23,518 nucleotides of DNA from Acrasis kona (GCA_026419775.2 JAOPGA020001654.1:1-23518); one strand, 5' to 3'. Positions 8,503 to 18,999 are shown, counted from the stretch's first letter. Notes: generated by a model not told the origin, from the letters alone. Numbers and translations: made by a program.

Positions 8503-9207
8503 ATGGGCAGAGATTGCTTTCAGGTATATTGCTCTGTGACTGAGGAGAAGTTGGAAAGGTGGATTGAAACAGAGCAAGGGACAGACTTGCCTTCGTTCTA
8601 TCAGCAGTTCCACGTCTGCAAGTGTCACCATAAACTGTGCACAGCAAAATGCACTTGTGGCGTTATGGTAGAGTACGCACTTGTTTCTAAACATGTTCGG
8701 CAAGAAGGTCATGCGGTATACATGGAGAGCGGTGCAACTAGTGACATGCTAAAGAAAAAGTCACAAAATAGTGTTGTTGATACCAGTAGAGCAAAGAAGG
8801 ATATAGGGACGTCGAGATCAAAAACGAGATTGGGTACTAAAGTACGAGATAGTAGTAAGAGTCCAGAAAGTTTGCCATCAAACCATGTAGAACCCTCACA
8901 TGAACTGCCTTCAAACGCTAAACCTGCCGAAACAATGTACACGGCGGACTTTCAGGGCTGCTATAAGATGTGCGATGATGCTTTGAACAATGAGTGGATA
9001 TGTATTGAAGAACACAAAATACTAACTTCATTCCTGTGTTCTCCAAACCTGAAAATTAGAGAGATGGCAGTAGGAGAGATCATGGGTATACTCAAATACT
9101 GCAGCACCACCAATGATTATGAAGCTTGGTCGGATGTAGGTAGACAAAAACTTCATAATGTAACATCATTTTATTACAAGAACACATTTGCAGTAATAAA
9201 CTTTTAA
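8503..9207 (+). CDS. Orphan protein with a Cys/His-rich zinc-finger-like motif
   Basis: Intronless frame of 234 aa from the ATG at 8503 (MGRDCFQVYCSVTEEK). Residues about 40-56 contain CKCHHKLCTAKCTC, a dense Cys/His cluster that could bind zinc but matches no finger class I know. A Ser/Lys-rich, probably disordered stretch covers about 75-145. It is followed by a better-ordered C-terminal part beginning DFQGCYKMCDDALNNEWI, with helical segments ending in a Tyr/Phe-rich tail. The frame is open for another 24 nt upstream of this ATG without another ATG. The stop at 9205-9207 is 26 nt from the stop of the convergent WDR89-like gene. Length and biased composition support a real gene; the function is unknown. 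Confidence 0.65.
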   Translation: MGRDCFQVYCSVTEEKLERWIETEQGTDLPSFYQQFHVCKCHHKLCTAKCTCGVMVEYALVSKHVRQEGHAVYMESGATSDMLKKKSQNSVVDTSRAKKDIGTSRSKTRLGTKVRDSSKSPESLPSNHVEPSHELPSNAKPAETMYTADFQGCYKMCDDALNNEWICIEEHKILTSFLCSPNLKIREMAVGEIMGILKYCSTTNDYEAWSDVGRQKLHNVTSFYYKNTFAVINF

Positions 9208-9233
9208 TTATAATGTAACACATTGTTTATTAA

Positions 9234-10629
9234 TTAGTATGGTTTAAAGTTTTTCTTCTTTTTTGATTTTGATGTTGATGACCCTCCACGCCAGATACAA
9301 GCCTTTCCATCCTCACCTGCTGTAATTACCCTATCAACCTAAAAATGATTAGTATCCTAAAAAATAGTATCAAACCTGAGGGAGATCAATCCAAATTGCT
9401 CTTACAAGCACATCATCATCATGACCGCCTGTGAGAGGTTCGCTTATTGGTGAGGAAATGCTTTTATTGTTTTCAATTCCAACTTTATGAATAGTAACGC
9501 TTCCTTGATGGTTTCCAACCGCCAATAACAATTCATCTCCATGAGAGGTAGCATTGATGACATAGTGGTCCCACTCAGAAGAAGTCGGTGTCTCAAAAGT
9601 AGATCTATTAATTGTGGTACCCACTTGTAAACACTAATAGTGTTAATTTTTAATGTGAAAATGTAACGTACTGTTGACCTGTTCCAAAATTGTAATTCAT
9701 GTGTATGTGTGATGGTCCACAAGGCATCTCCAATCAATCCTAAACGGTTGATTCCAGTGTCTACATTAATAACGCTGCTTAGACCGTCCTCGCTCAAATT
9801 ATTAATGTCATAAACATGAACAAGACCATCGTCTGCACCACTAATGAGATGTGTACTTGTGAATTTAACGTTCCGTATGGTCATGGTATGTATATTTACT
9901 AATTTCTGAACTGGTGCCATGTTTTTCCTCAAATCACTACAAGTATGTGTGAATGATGATGTTTATCACTAAACTTACCCAACGACAATTGTATTTTCGC
10001 CACTAACAGCATAATAATTTTCTAATACATCAAGACTGTATAGTTCTCCCATTTCAACTTTGAAAGAGTTATTTTTAAAAAGAACCAAACAAGCATACTG
10101 TCTCTGGATGTTAATGCAGAGTTAGGGACACGCATATCCCACAACTGCACTTCACCGCCTTGATTGCAGGTGACTAGATTTCTATCGTCGTTTGAGAAGC
10201 AAACGCTGCTAACATTCTTGATCATTAGATTGCATTACATCACATTAACTATTACTTTAGAACTTAAAGTAGCAACTTCTGTTAAATCTGTTCCAAGCGC
10301 ATAGATCGAAGTTGGTCCCTCGCTTGTGGTGAAACTCATAAGTTTACGACTGGGAGATGTGAAGATGTCATATACATAAATATCGGTCGTTTCATCGTCA
10401 TCTACTGGTTTAGTGGCACCGGGATGTAATGTTCGCACATGCTGGAATGGCAACATCAATTATTTTTTTGAATCACCTTGTGAACTGGTTGACAAATGTC
10501 AACCATAACATACGTTCTAACTTGACGCATATATATGTTTATATAACTTGTATACTGAAGTGTATCTGTTTCGACCAGTTTCAAAGTCTTTTGTGCATAG
10601 CAACATTCTTCTAACGGTGTGTTAGACAT
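9234..10629 (-). CDS. WDR89: WD40-repeat protein, WDR89-like
   Basis: Seven exons (10629-10477, 10441-10256, 10216-10130, 10097-9979, 9936-9672, 9633-9376, 9338-9234) encode 390 aa, close to human WDR89. The six introns are 32-42 nt, in phase, several with CTAAT/TTAAC branch sites. WD-type segments include VSSVCFSNDDRNLVTC with GEVQLWDMR, VKFTSTHLISGADDGLVHVYD, DALWTITHTHELQFWN, LLLAVGNHQGSVTIHKVG and the last exon's VDRVITAGEDGKACIWRG. The C-terminus is a lysine-rich tail (KSKKKKNF), suggesting nuclear or RNA-associated localisation. The fourth intron from the 3' end (10129-10098) has a weak GTCCCT donor, so that junction is the least certain. A seven-blade propeller is inferred. The gene is divergent from the orphan gene at 10788. 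Confidence 0.85.
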
Positions 10630-10787
10630 TTGACATGTTTGACAGATAACAGCCAATCACGACGAAATTAGATAGTTTCGCAAAACGATCGTTGCAAAAT
10701 CATTAACGGCGAGACCATTATTCATCGCATTAACACTTGGATACACATCACTGCTGTGGTAATACGACAACTCGATATACAAACACC

Positions 10788-11552
10788 ATGTCAACTATTC
10801 AAATGGACCTCGTCGTTAGTGACGTTAGAGACGTTTGTCACAAGACTTTAGAGAATTTACCAGTGAGCAAGGATTTACCACGACTGGGTCGCAACTTCAC
10901 CTGTTATTCGTACGAAGGTGGGGAATGCAAGGAAAAAAGCTTTACCGCGGACAAGGCGAAAGACCCAATACCTTTAGTAGTCTACAAGCTCATCGGATAC
11001 CTATCCGATGCTCTAAAATACACTCACAACACACCGTTTTCGGAGGAAAATTTCAACAATGATGTGAACATGAGCATACACGAGAGTTTAACCAAGTACT
11101 TGTCCACACATTTTGGAGAAAAGACGAGGGTAGTGAATCTGCTGAAGACATGTAATCAATCACCAGTCATTGCCGCTTTATTTCACATTCGCACGGCGCT
11201 GAGTAAAATTGACATCAACTTTAAAGATTGCAGAGGTCAGTGGTTCTTACATTTCCATACTGGCAAAGACCACGACAAACCTCAAATTACACAAAGAAGA
11301 ATGGAACAAGTCTACAAAATGGCACCCGATAACACTCGCCTTTTGAACCTATTTAAATTTGAATGGGAACTGCTTTTTGTTTTCAACAGTGTAGAATGTC
11401 AGGTCATTGAGAAGGTGTCCTTGAACTTGCTTCGGGTAGATTTTAGTGGAGAGGGAATGGAGTTACCGGAGAATGACAGAAAAGACTACGAAAACAGGAT
11501 TAGGTCTACATTTGATAAGTGCAGCGCGTGCACAAACATTCAGTTTGCGTGA
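10788..11552 (+). CDS. Orphan protein, 254 aa
   Basis: Intronless frame from the ATG at 10788, in good context (AACACCATGT), beginning MSTIQMDLVVSDVRD. It looks soluble and mostly helical, without signal peptide or membrane segments. Recognisable stretches include PLVVYKLIGYLSDALKY, IHESLTKYLSTHFGEK, ALSKIDINFKDCRGQWFLHF and FKFEWELLFVFNSVE. The last residues hold a CSAC pair. I do not recognise the family. It is divergent from the WDR89-like gene, with 158 nt between starts. Length and low-ambiguity codon content make it a confident gene with unknown role, possibly restricted to this lineage. Confidence 0.7.
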   Translation: MSTIQMDLVVSDVRDVCHKTLENLPVSKDLPRLGRNFTCYSYEGGECKEKSFTADKAKDPIPLVVYKLIGYLSDALKYTHNTPFSEENFNNDVNMSIHESLTKYLSTHFGEKTRVVNLLKTCNQSPVIAALFHIRTALSKIDINFKDCRGQWFLHFHTGKDHDKPQITQRRMEQVYKMAPDNTRLLNLFKFEWELLFVFNSVECQVIEKVSLNLLRVDFSGEGMELPENDRKDYENRIRSTFDKCSACTNIQFA

Positions 11553-11734
11553 AGACATTCTTTTTCGCATCCATAGGTCCCTCTCACATCCATAATTGTC
11601 TGTAAAATTTCAATAAATCAATTTTAATCATTATCGCGGCAGCGTGTCTCTTGCTTACCTGAAAGACATCTTCCTCTAATAGACTTGGACTGTGAAATAA
11701 CAAATAAAGACGAAGCTGTTTACAAACAAGATTT
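11553..11734 (-). other. Possible 3'UTR intron or alternative end
   Basis: Downstream of the Cdc25-like stop, the minus strand reads SPSLLEEDVFQ followed by GTAAGC and, 57 nt later, a TTTTACAG acceptor. These are good splice signals. They might mark a 3'UTR intron, an alternative last exon, or a separate tiny transcript. No frame across this region links to a known domain, and the plus-strand orphan gene ends just beyond it. Confidence 0.25.
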
Positions 11735-12359
11735 TTAATTTTTAAATAAAGACTCCGGTAGGAAATGTACATCTTCTTTGTGGAATAAGGTACTTGAAAC
11801 GGGATCGAATTTCCAGTAGTTTCTATCAAAGTCTTGTACGTAGGTAGCGTCTGCTGACCCTTGCTCAGAATCACTAAATGTCTTTAGCCACAAATGAAAG
11901 CCACCAGAAAGTACGTATCTATACACATTCAAAAACAGATACCACTTTTTTTACTTACACTTTGATGTTATTAGATTCGAGCTGAGTCGCTGCATCAACA
12001 AATGTTGACGCACAAGTGGGCGCTCTTTGTTGACTGAACATACAATAAAACACTACAGTCTCTTTTTTATCCTTAATTAACTGTTTAACCAAATCGTCCA
12101 CCTTTCCTTCAAATTCACTGAAGGGAAGTCGTATAGAGCCCTTGATGGCTATTATATTATCAGCGAATTGTTTTTTAAAATTTTACTGCTAACCTCCCCC
12201 TAGATAATCGTCATCCCTAACGTCTACAACTACTACATCTTCTTGGCTTAGCATCGCTGAAAGCACAGATGGATCCATCTTTGTAAAAGTAGGTTTAGGA
12301 ACAGTTATAGATAAAGAGCTCAAGGCACGCGGTCTAGTTGAAGGGCTGTTTGTCGTCAT
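11735..12359 (-). CDS. Cdc25/Acr2-like rhodanese-fold phosphatase or arsenate reductase
   Basis: Three exons, 12359-12194, 12148-11959 and 11918-11735, give 179 aa. The introns (45 and 40 nt; GTTAGC...AATAG and GTAAGT...TATAG) join in phase. The protein has the single rhodanese/Cdc25 fold: VVVVDVRDDDYLGGAIKGS, then VVFYCMFSQQRAP, then VYVLSGGFHLWLK. The loop CMFSQQR fits CX5R, the active-site form of Cdc25 phosphatases and Acr2 arsenate reductases. That makes it catalytic rather than a sulfurtransferase, whose loop is one residue shorter. Its small size matches Acr2 and plant CDC25-like proteins. Substrate cannot be decided from sequence: tyrosine phosphatase and arsenate reductase are both possible. 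It lies downstream of, and on the same strand as, the RGS membrane sensor. Confidence 0.85.
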
Positions 12360-12476
12360 ATTATTGTGTTGTATTTGTGGAAAGTTTTTTAAAATAGAAA
12401 ATGTTTATATTATTAGAACAGTCAACTAACAATCAACATGTTTTGATTTAGTTCTTTATTCACTTCTTGACACACA

Positions 12477-14693
12477 TCACTGTCTGATACTATAGCGGCC
12501 ATTACCTCTAGTTTGTTCATTGTATCTTCTAAAGGTATCCGACACAACCATATTACGTACAAATCGTTCCAAACTATCAAATAAATCTCTCTGGGCGTAA
12601 CCTTCTTTAATCAACGGTAACTCCTTATCTAGAATCTTCCCCGATAGGTTGAGAAGGTCTTCTGATGTTGGTAACAAAAATCTTTGATATATTTGATTTT
12701 GAAGTTTCACACGGTCCTTAGCGGCTTTTGTGAGTTTGTATAATTCAACTTGTTGAAGGAACATTACATTTTCTATAATAAATTAAAAAATGAAAGTTTC
12801 ATGCGAAAATTACCCTTTGAACGCTCTTTGATACAATATTGCCAAAAGTCTTCTCTTCTAATTGGATCTTCCCAAACTCTCATAAAATCTAAATCGTCCT
12901 TGATGAATTTTAGTTTGTGCATCATGTCCTCCTGTTCGCTCTTGTTTTGACCTACAATGACCAACGCATCATAAGGCTGTTCGTCGATGAAAATAGTGCA
13001 CGGCGAAACTCTAATCTTGACGGGAATTCTCTGGCGGAATCTGGTCACAAAAAAGCTTTCGCGTTGTTCTTGTGTGGTGCTCATTTCAATCAAATCTTTT
13101 AATGACAAGTCGGTATAGGCCTCAATTGATTTCTACAAAAAATGAATACAAGCGATGGTTAAAAAACTTACATTCTTTAGATTGGTAAAAGACTCTTGGA
13201 ACTGTGGGTTGGATTCTTGAATGGAACCATCCTTTGATAAGACACAAATAACGTAATCATGCATGGCTTTGATCATGTTTCTGCTTCTTTCTTCTAAATG
13301 TAGAGTCCTCGTCAGTACATCATGAATCTTCGTGCTGGCCTTATCGAGAGATGTTAACATTTTATTGACACACTTTATTAATATGGCAACCTCATCTCCA
13401 CTTTTACTTCTTGCCAATCTTGCCTTCACATTCCTGTCTATTGTAATCTTTTCTAGTTGACTGTTTATTTTGCTGATTCGGTTCAGAACCACAACATCAA
13501 CAAGAATAACAAGAACAAATGCAACAACAAGAATACCGGCCACTAGAACAGCAAAAGCAGTAAACATACTTACAAGCCCAATGTACATATTTTTGGTATG
13601 AATTCTAACCTGGAACACAAAGCGAGGACTTCCGGAAATGTCATTTACAAGAAAGCTTCCCTCACGTACGTCCGTATACGGTGCTTCCGTATCCGCTTGC
13701 GGACACAACCCAGTAAATTCTGATTTGAGCGGAACGATCCTGGGTGAGATGCTTGTGTCCGCATGCCAATTCTGTTTAAAACTTGGAGTCACGGCCTTGT
13801 CGGCAAGTCGATAATATTCATTCTTAACTCTTTCATCATCCCATAATAAAATACTAACACATAACTGAGTAGCGTCCGCCATAATTTGTAGTTCATTTCC
13901 TTGTAGAAACCGACCCACTGTTATAAAACCTCCGATAGCATTATTCGCATTATAAAGAAGCTTGGTGACTGTCATCATCGGAATTCGATTAGATGAAACC
14001 AGCGCTGGGTACGCCCAATTCAAGTCCGAAAAATTTGCCTTCAAGATGCTCACATCCAGTTGGTTCATGTTACTTAATTTGAATACGGAGTCTGTGGTGT
14101 TGGAATTGTATCCGACTTGATAATACAGACTACCGTTAGGATAATAAAATCTAAAAGGTTAAAAGCCTTGTGTAATGTTGTATAGTTACGATATCCACTG
14201 GAGACCCAACTCATGCATTGCTCTAGGTGAAATAGTCTCTCTTCCTTCTGTAACTGGTAGATACATAGGGAAGTCGAATGTATCCCCGTAGTCTTCTGAA
14301 TAGCCAGTACCATCAGCGACTATATACAAAAATTGTAGTAGATCTGAAGAGTAACTTGATACTCTTTCATATCCTTTGTATACCCTATCCGTTTCCAAGT
14401 CCACTAGTCTATAATATAATTAACACGTATGGTTTGTTTTGTTGATACCTTTTGGGAAATATTCCAAATAACACAGCGCAGAATACAATAATCACAATTG
14501 AGAAGAGAAGAAAAAGCGTTGTTATGGTCTTGCATCTTAAAGAAAAAATTTGTTCTAGTGTGGTTTTCTCAATCTTCTTCGCTGCTTTAAATATAGTCGC
14601 TCTTCTTATCGATGATAATGCAGTCGGTGAAGTTGAAGTCGTCGTTGAGACAGTGTCATATTCTGGTCCGCTCTCAAACAGATGAGAAGACAT
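12477..14693 (-). CDS. Membrane sensor: CHASE4-like ectodomain, HAMP-like, PAS-like and RGS domains
   Basis: Five exons (14693-14449, 14408-14190, 14150-13172, 13132-12814, 12772-12477) give 685 aa; the four introns are 39-41 nt and all in phase. A cytosolic Ser/Thr-rich head is followed by a first membrane helix at about 57-77 (TLFLLFSIVIIVFCAVLFG). An extracellular region of about 265 residues contains LGLQWISFYYPNGSLYYQVG, reminiscent of CHASE4 sensors. The second membrane helix is at about 343-377 (LVAGILVVAFVLVILVDVVV), followed by a HAMP-like helical stretch. A short PAS-like segment (DYVICVLSKDGSIQESNP) comes next. The C-terminus is an RGS domain: RREDFWQYCIKERSKENVMF, LLPTSEDLLNLSG, FVRNMVVSDTFRRY. 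It probably couples an extracellular ligand to G-alpha GTP hydrolysis. RGS and membrane calls are firm; CHASE4 and PAS are weaker. Confidence 0.85.
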
Positions 14694-14959
14694 GTCAACC
14701 GGAGTTCGGATGACTTTTTTTTGTTTGATAGGACGTCAACTGTCTGTTATCGACATCATCATTTTTAGACCTGTCAATAAAGTTTAGTGCGTTATTACGG
14801 AATTCGGTTCCTACTTCGGGGGATTTCATCAACGTTACTTGACAATTAACAAGTTTGCTTACGAATAAAGCGTTGACATGTGTGCTAAATGAACCGGTTA
14901 GGCCCCACTTACCCAAGATTTATATTCCACTTTTCCGAGTAGCATTTTACAATTTCCGA
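14694..14959. promoter_or_regulatory. Divergent promoter region, RGS sensor / thioesterase
   Basis: A 266-nt spacer separates the two opposed start codons. A minus-strand open frame crosses it (14695-14916) but has no ATG-supported domain and ends at the sensor's start, so I treat it as chance. No named promoter element was recognised. Confidence 0.4.
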
Positions 14960-15700
14960 ATGAGGAGGGTGTTGAATTCATCAAGACTGGTCAGAATGTA
15001 TTCAAGTGTTTATATAAGACTGAATTGCCACGTTATCGAAGCAAAGGATAACCATGAATCAACTTTAATATGGTGTCATGGTCTTGGTGATTCATCGGAG
15101 GGATTTCGTTCTTTGTTTGAGCAGATCTTGCCGACTAAAATGAGATGCGTATTACCCAACGCACCGTCTAGACCCATAACTGTTAACAATGGATATGTAA
15201 TGCCTGGTTGGTATGACATCAAGTCATTCGACAGAATGGGGGATGCAAAAAAACTTGAAGATGAAAAAGGGATTCTACAGAGCAAAGAAAACATTACAAA
15301 GTTGTTAGATGAAGAATTCAAACTTTTTAAATCAAATCAATCTGGTAAAGTAATTCTAGGAGGCTTTTCACAAGGTGCTGCCATTTCGCTTTTGACAGGA
15401 CTTTCGTACCCTAATAACCGTTTAAAGGCCATAGTAGCAGCGAGTGGCTACACATTACAAAGATGGAAAAAGGAAGTACCTAACCACATTACTGTCCATG
15501 AGCAACAAAAAAACATACCAGTATACATTCATCATGGAGAGGATGACCAGGTTGTTTCATACCAATACGCATCAATGTGTTATGAAGAATTAAAAAACGA
15601 ACATGGAGTGAATCTTATAATTGAGACTGATCCATACCAAGGACACCATTTTACAGATGAACAAGTATCATTTTATCATAAATTATTAAATGAATTTTAA
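14960..15700 (+). CDS. Acyl-protein thioesterase / lysophospholipase (LYPLA family)
   Basis: Intronless, 246 aa from the ATG at 14960. The alpha/beta-hydrolase core is complete: STLIWCHGLGDSSEGF carries the oxyanion region, GGFSQGAA the nucleophile Ser, HHGEDDQVVSYQYA the Asp and QGHHF the His. MPGWYDIKS matches the conserved family segment after the first strands. Such enzymes remove palmitate from proteins or hydrolyse lysophospholipids. The N-terminus MRRVLNSSRLVRMYSSVY is basic with Ser and Arg and no acids, which suggests a mitochondrial presequence; a second ATG at 14996 would give a shorter cytosolic form. AATAAA-like signals follow the stop in an AT-rich tail. Confidence 0.93.
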   Translation: MRRVLNSSRLVRMYSSVYIRLNCHVIEAKDNHESTLIWCHGLGDSSEGFRSLFEQILPTKMRCVLPNAPSRPITVNNGYVMPGWYDIKSFDRMGDAKKLEDEKGILQSKENITKLLDEEFKLFKSNQSGKVILGGFSQGAAISLLTGLSYPNNRLKAIVAASGYTLQRWKKEVPNHITVHEQQKNIPVYIHHGEDDQVVSYQYASMCYEELKNEHGVNLIIETDPYQGHHFTDEQVSFYHKLLNEF

Positions 15701-15892
15701 TCTTTACTTTTTAACATTTTTATTCAACATACACATCTATTTGTTTGTCTTAAATTCATAAACGCTGTTCGCACTTAAATACAATACCGGACAGATTGTG
15801 CCTCAACCTAAGGTTCTATTGAAAAAAAGGCCTCACATTCCTTATCATTCGGTTGTGAAATTATATTTTATTTTTAGAACTTCAATTCAGCA

Positions 15893-17673
15893 ATGCAAAA
15901 CGAACAAGACACAATCGCAGAGGAGGAAAGAATCGCGGATAATGTACAACTGGTAACATCAGATATATCACAGTCCAACGTAGAGGAAGAAAACCAGCAA
16001 ATACCGGCTGCCACAAGCTCAGCTATATTCAACATACCCGTGATCGGAAATGTTTTATTGGGATTCTCTTCGTACTTTAGAATACTGGTAGAATATGAAG
16101 AATTTAGATGGATATGGATCGCGGGAGTCGTTAGGTATACCAAAAGACGAAAAATGTTTTAACATTAATTAGTACAATAGGTAACGTCCTCACACATATT
16201 GCCTGTATATCTACAATCGAAGAAGGTAAGCCCATATACTTGACATTTCATCTAATCAAGACAGTTTTTAAAAATCATCCAAATAATGGATTAGCGGTGG
16301 GATCTGTATTTCTGTCCTGTTATATACCTCCAATCATACTAATGCCAATTTCCGGTGTGGTGGCAGATGTATTTGATAGAAGAAAAGTCATGTTATTTTC
16401 TGATGTGTCCAGGATGTTTCTTGTTCTTTGTTTCTTAATTACAACAATTGATCCCCATCGTTTTTATTGGTTAATTTATGTTGTTACAAGTTTAATTTGG
16501 TCTTTTAATTCCTTCTTTGATCCATGCAGAGAGGGTCTTGTTCCTTTAATTGTTCGTAAGGAAGACTTGCTTACCGCCAACGCTCTAGAGAGTCTTACTT
16601 GGATGTGTTTTTCTTTTGTTGGTAGTTTCTTGGGTGGCGTCTGTACTTCGTACATTGGCACAAGTGCTAATTTCATATTAGATTCTGTTGCTTTTCTAGT
16701 TTCTTCCTTAAGTGTAGCACAATTATTCAGATATGCGTCTCTCAGACCAGAGAACATAAAAATTGCAATATTAAAGATGGAAGGTAGAGAGCAACTCACT
16801 GACAGTCAGGAAGTTGATTTGTCTGCGCAAGTCGAACCAATACCTGTACTAGCAAGCGAGAGTAGTAAATCACATGAGACTGCAAGTGAGATGATTTTGA
16901 ATCACATTAAAGATTTTTTTATTGGGATAAAGTTTACGGTCCAAAGGCCATATATATTTTCGCTAATATTCTTAAAGGCTGTTGGTGCACTGAATTGGGC
17001 TAGTTTGGATTTTGTTGCGATGGTAAGTCTTGTTTGATGATAAAGATTTACTTTTTCACAGAAACTATTTTATCAAAAGTGGCAGCCCGAAGGTATTATC
17101 TCAGACGCTGCATGGGTGTATGGGTTATATAGAGCAATGGTTGGGCTTACATCTGGATTTTTCCCAGTTTTGATGGAAAGAATATTACCTTCAAACTATT
17201 CTCCAAGATTAATTCGTTATATTATTGTTGGTTGTTTTGTATTGTTTATTCCTGCTTTTGTAATTGTGTTGTTGTTTCAAAATATATATGCTTACTTTGC
17301 TGGTGCTTTTATTATTGCTGCAAGTGGTGGAATTATTTGGTCCTTTTCAACAAGCATCCTTCAAATTGTCACTCCAAATAACTTTTTAGGTAGGGTCATC
17401 TCTTATGATTTGTGCTTCAACATCAATGTTGCGGAATGTATTATATTTTTATTGTATGGACCTCTGCTAAATGATGCATTGCACCTAACGAGTAGAGGAC
17501 TAGCTGTTATTGAACTGATTACGGCTGTGTTATCTGTATCTGTGTGGATATTTTGGTTGGTATTAACAAGGAATGTGGACCACAAGATGACACCTGTTGA
17601 TAGGTTTGGGAATGAGATTTTATTCACTGAGCGCACAGATAAAACTGAGCAGATTGAACTTGAGGAACAATAA
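15893..17673 (+). CDS. Major facilitator superfamily transporter (MFS_3 / efflux-like)
   Basis: Four exons, 15893-16134, 16173-16225, 16265-17022 and 17062-17673, give 554 aa; the introns are 38, 39 and 39 nt and in phase. An acidic cytosolic head of about 45 residues precedes the first helix (RWIWIAGVVSTIGNVLTHIA). GVVADVFDRRKVMLFSD is the classic MFS loop 2-3 motif A. SFNSFFDPCREGLVPLIV and LLTANALESLTW are typical of the macrolide/siderophore-efflux-like MFS_3 group. A central cytosolic loop of about 70 residues is charged (HETASEMILNH nearby). The second half has six more helices, including IWSFSTSILQIVTPNNFLGR, followed by an acidic tail (KTEQIELEEQ). Substrate is not predictable. Exon 2, at 53 nt, is the shortest in the window. 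Confidence 0.92.
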
Positions 17674-17957
17674 TAAATTATTTTATGAATAAATCTGAGA
17701 GTTTTTTGTGTTTCATATGTGAACATTTGTATCAGACGATTCTGGAGCGATAATTGCAATATGGATATTAGTTACTTCGCGACATGTATTGAAATTTGCT
17801 TTATTTGTGAAACAAGAGTATGATGTTCTAAGATTTGTATTTGGACTGATGAGAACTGCAATTGAAGTATCTGCAGCCTGTTAATGTGAGCTTGCTTTTG
17901 AAGAAAAGTAATGTCTTCAAATGAATCAGGTGCGAATTTTGAAATGTCAGGTTTGTT

Positions 17958-18137
17958 TCAATATTGATCTGATGCTTGGCTTGTTCGTCTCTTGAGATGT
18001 CCTAACTCCCTTATCTCTTCTATCATTCCAAGTCGAAGTAGTCGTTCTTCTTTCTCGCGGTGTACAGCATCCACCACTACTGTAGCTCGCCACGCCCTCA
18101 ATTGTAGTTTGGTAAAAACACCATGAGGAGCGTTCAT
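17958..18137 (-). CDS. Small basic/charged ORF, 59 aa, unknown
   Basis: From the ATG at 18137 the minus strand encodes MNAPHGVFTKLQLRAWRATV followed by a highly charged helix (HREKEERLLRLGMIEEIREL) and a short Ser/Arg tail. The helix has a coiled-coil look. No domain or homologue is recognised and no intron is needed. It may be a short gene or the last exon of a longer one. Confidence 0.35.
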   Translation of the reverse strand: MNAPHGVFTKLQLRAWRATVVVDAVHREKEERLLRLGMIEEIRELGHLKRRTSQASDQY

Positions 18138-18257
18138 TACAAAAAATGTATTACAAGAAATTTTCAGCAATCAACCTTTGGCATGAAATACACACATGTG
18201 GACCAGCTTGATGAAAATATGGAAAAATCAACCGATGTGTAATATCACAAAGTTTTA

Positions 18258-18892
18258 TTAAATGTTTTGATACCTAGATCCTCTTCTTCTCCTCAAAACA
18301 ACAAATGCAATCAACACAACAACGACTACCAACACTAAAACTCCAAAAAGAGATAGTCAATGGATCCCAAATTATCAGTGCGGGCATTGATACTGACAAA
18401 AAGAGCAGAGTCAAATCCAATGAAAACACTTGTGTTTGTAAGTGGTGGAATAGATAAATGGAAGGTGCTTTTGAGCTTATTTGGTCTGAAAACCAAATAA
18501 TGGGCTGTGGGTTCCTGGACTACATTGATCTTTTTCATGGATGTTCTCCAATAAATTGTTGCCTGTTCGACACCTGCGAAATACCACGTTCCTCCTTCCA
18601 CATTATCTGGGTTGTAATATGCTATTGATTCGTATCCACTTACTGATTCAACTGCTCTTTTAGAATCGCACAGATCTCCTTTACCGGCAGTGATGTGTTT
18701 GAATCCTTGTATAATAAAGTGCACAACCTGTCCAACAGGAACTTGAATTATTTTATTAAGATAATAATTATTAGCTGTAAATTATCAGAGGTTAATTGTT
18801 GATTGCGCTGCTACGCAAACAAACAATATCAAGAATGCCAACAGTGTGTACATTGAATGTGTTCTTTCTTTAAGGTTGTGTTTTTGTATCAT
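18258..18892 (-). CDS. Probable type I membrane protein with unresolved splicing
   Basis: Three coding-looking pieces line up on the minus strand but sit in different frames. The first, from ATG 18892 or 18853, encodes a signal peptide (MYTLLAFLILFVCVAAQST). The second, about 18780-18335, is a 140-residue ectodomain-like stretch with GYESIAYYNPDNVEGGTWYF, YWRTSMKKINVV and VFIGFDSALFVSINARTDN. The third, about 18355-18258, encodes a membrane helix with a stop-transfer cluster (LFGVLVLVVVVVLIAFVVL then RRRR) and a short tail ending RYQNI. At least two introns or one sequence error must join them. TTTACAG near 18766 and GGACAG near 18727 are possible acceptors. The ectodomain is rich in beta-strand pattern, but I recognise no family. 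The overall span is more reliable than any exon boundary. Confidence 0.5.
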
Positions 18893-18999
18893 AGTTCGTT
18901 GTAAAAGCTAGTTCATGTCTTGATAATTTTGAACTACTTCGCAAAAGATGAACTTGGGCTAGGTTAAAAGAATTTTCATTTATTGAAGAAGTAACAAAC

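Noticed and set aside
8344-8712. Minus-strand open frame antisense to the start of the gene at 8503
   Set aside because: It overlaps a longer, better-supported plus-strand gene and shows no domain; its left part is only partly used in the low-confidence two-exon model at 8150-8454.
14695-14916. Minus-strand open frame just upstream of the RGS sensor
   Set aside because: It ends next to the sensor's ATG, lies in the shared promoter region and has no recognisable content.
17723-17884. Plus-strand 53-codon open frame with a hydrophobic stretch after the MFS gene
   Set aside because: No ATG near its start, no splice link to the MFS gene, and the MFS gene already has a natural acidic C-terminus and stop.
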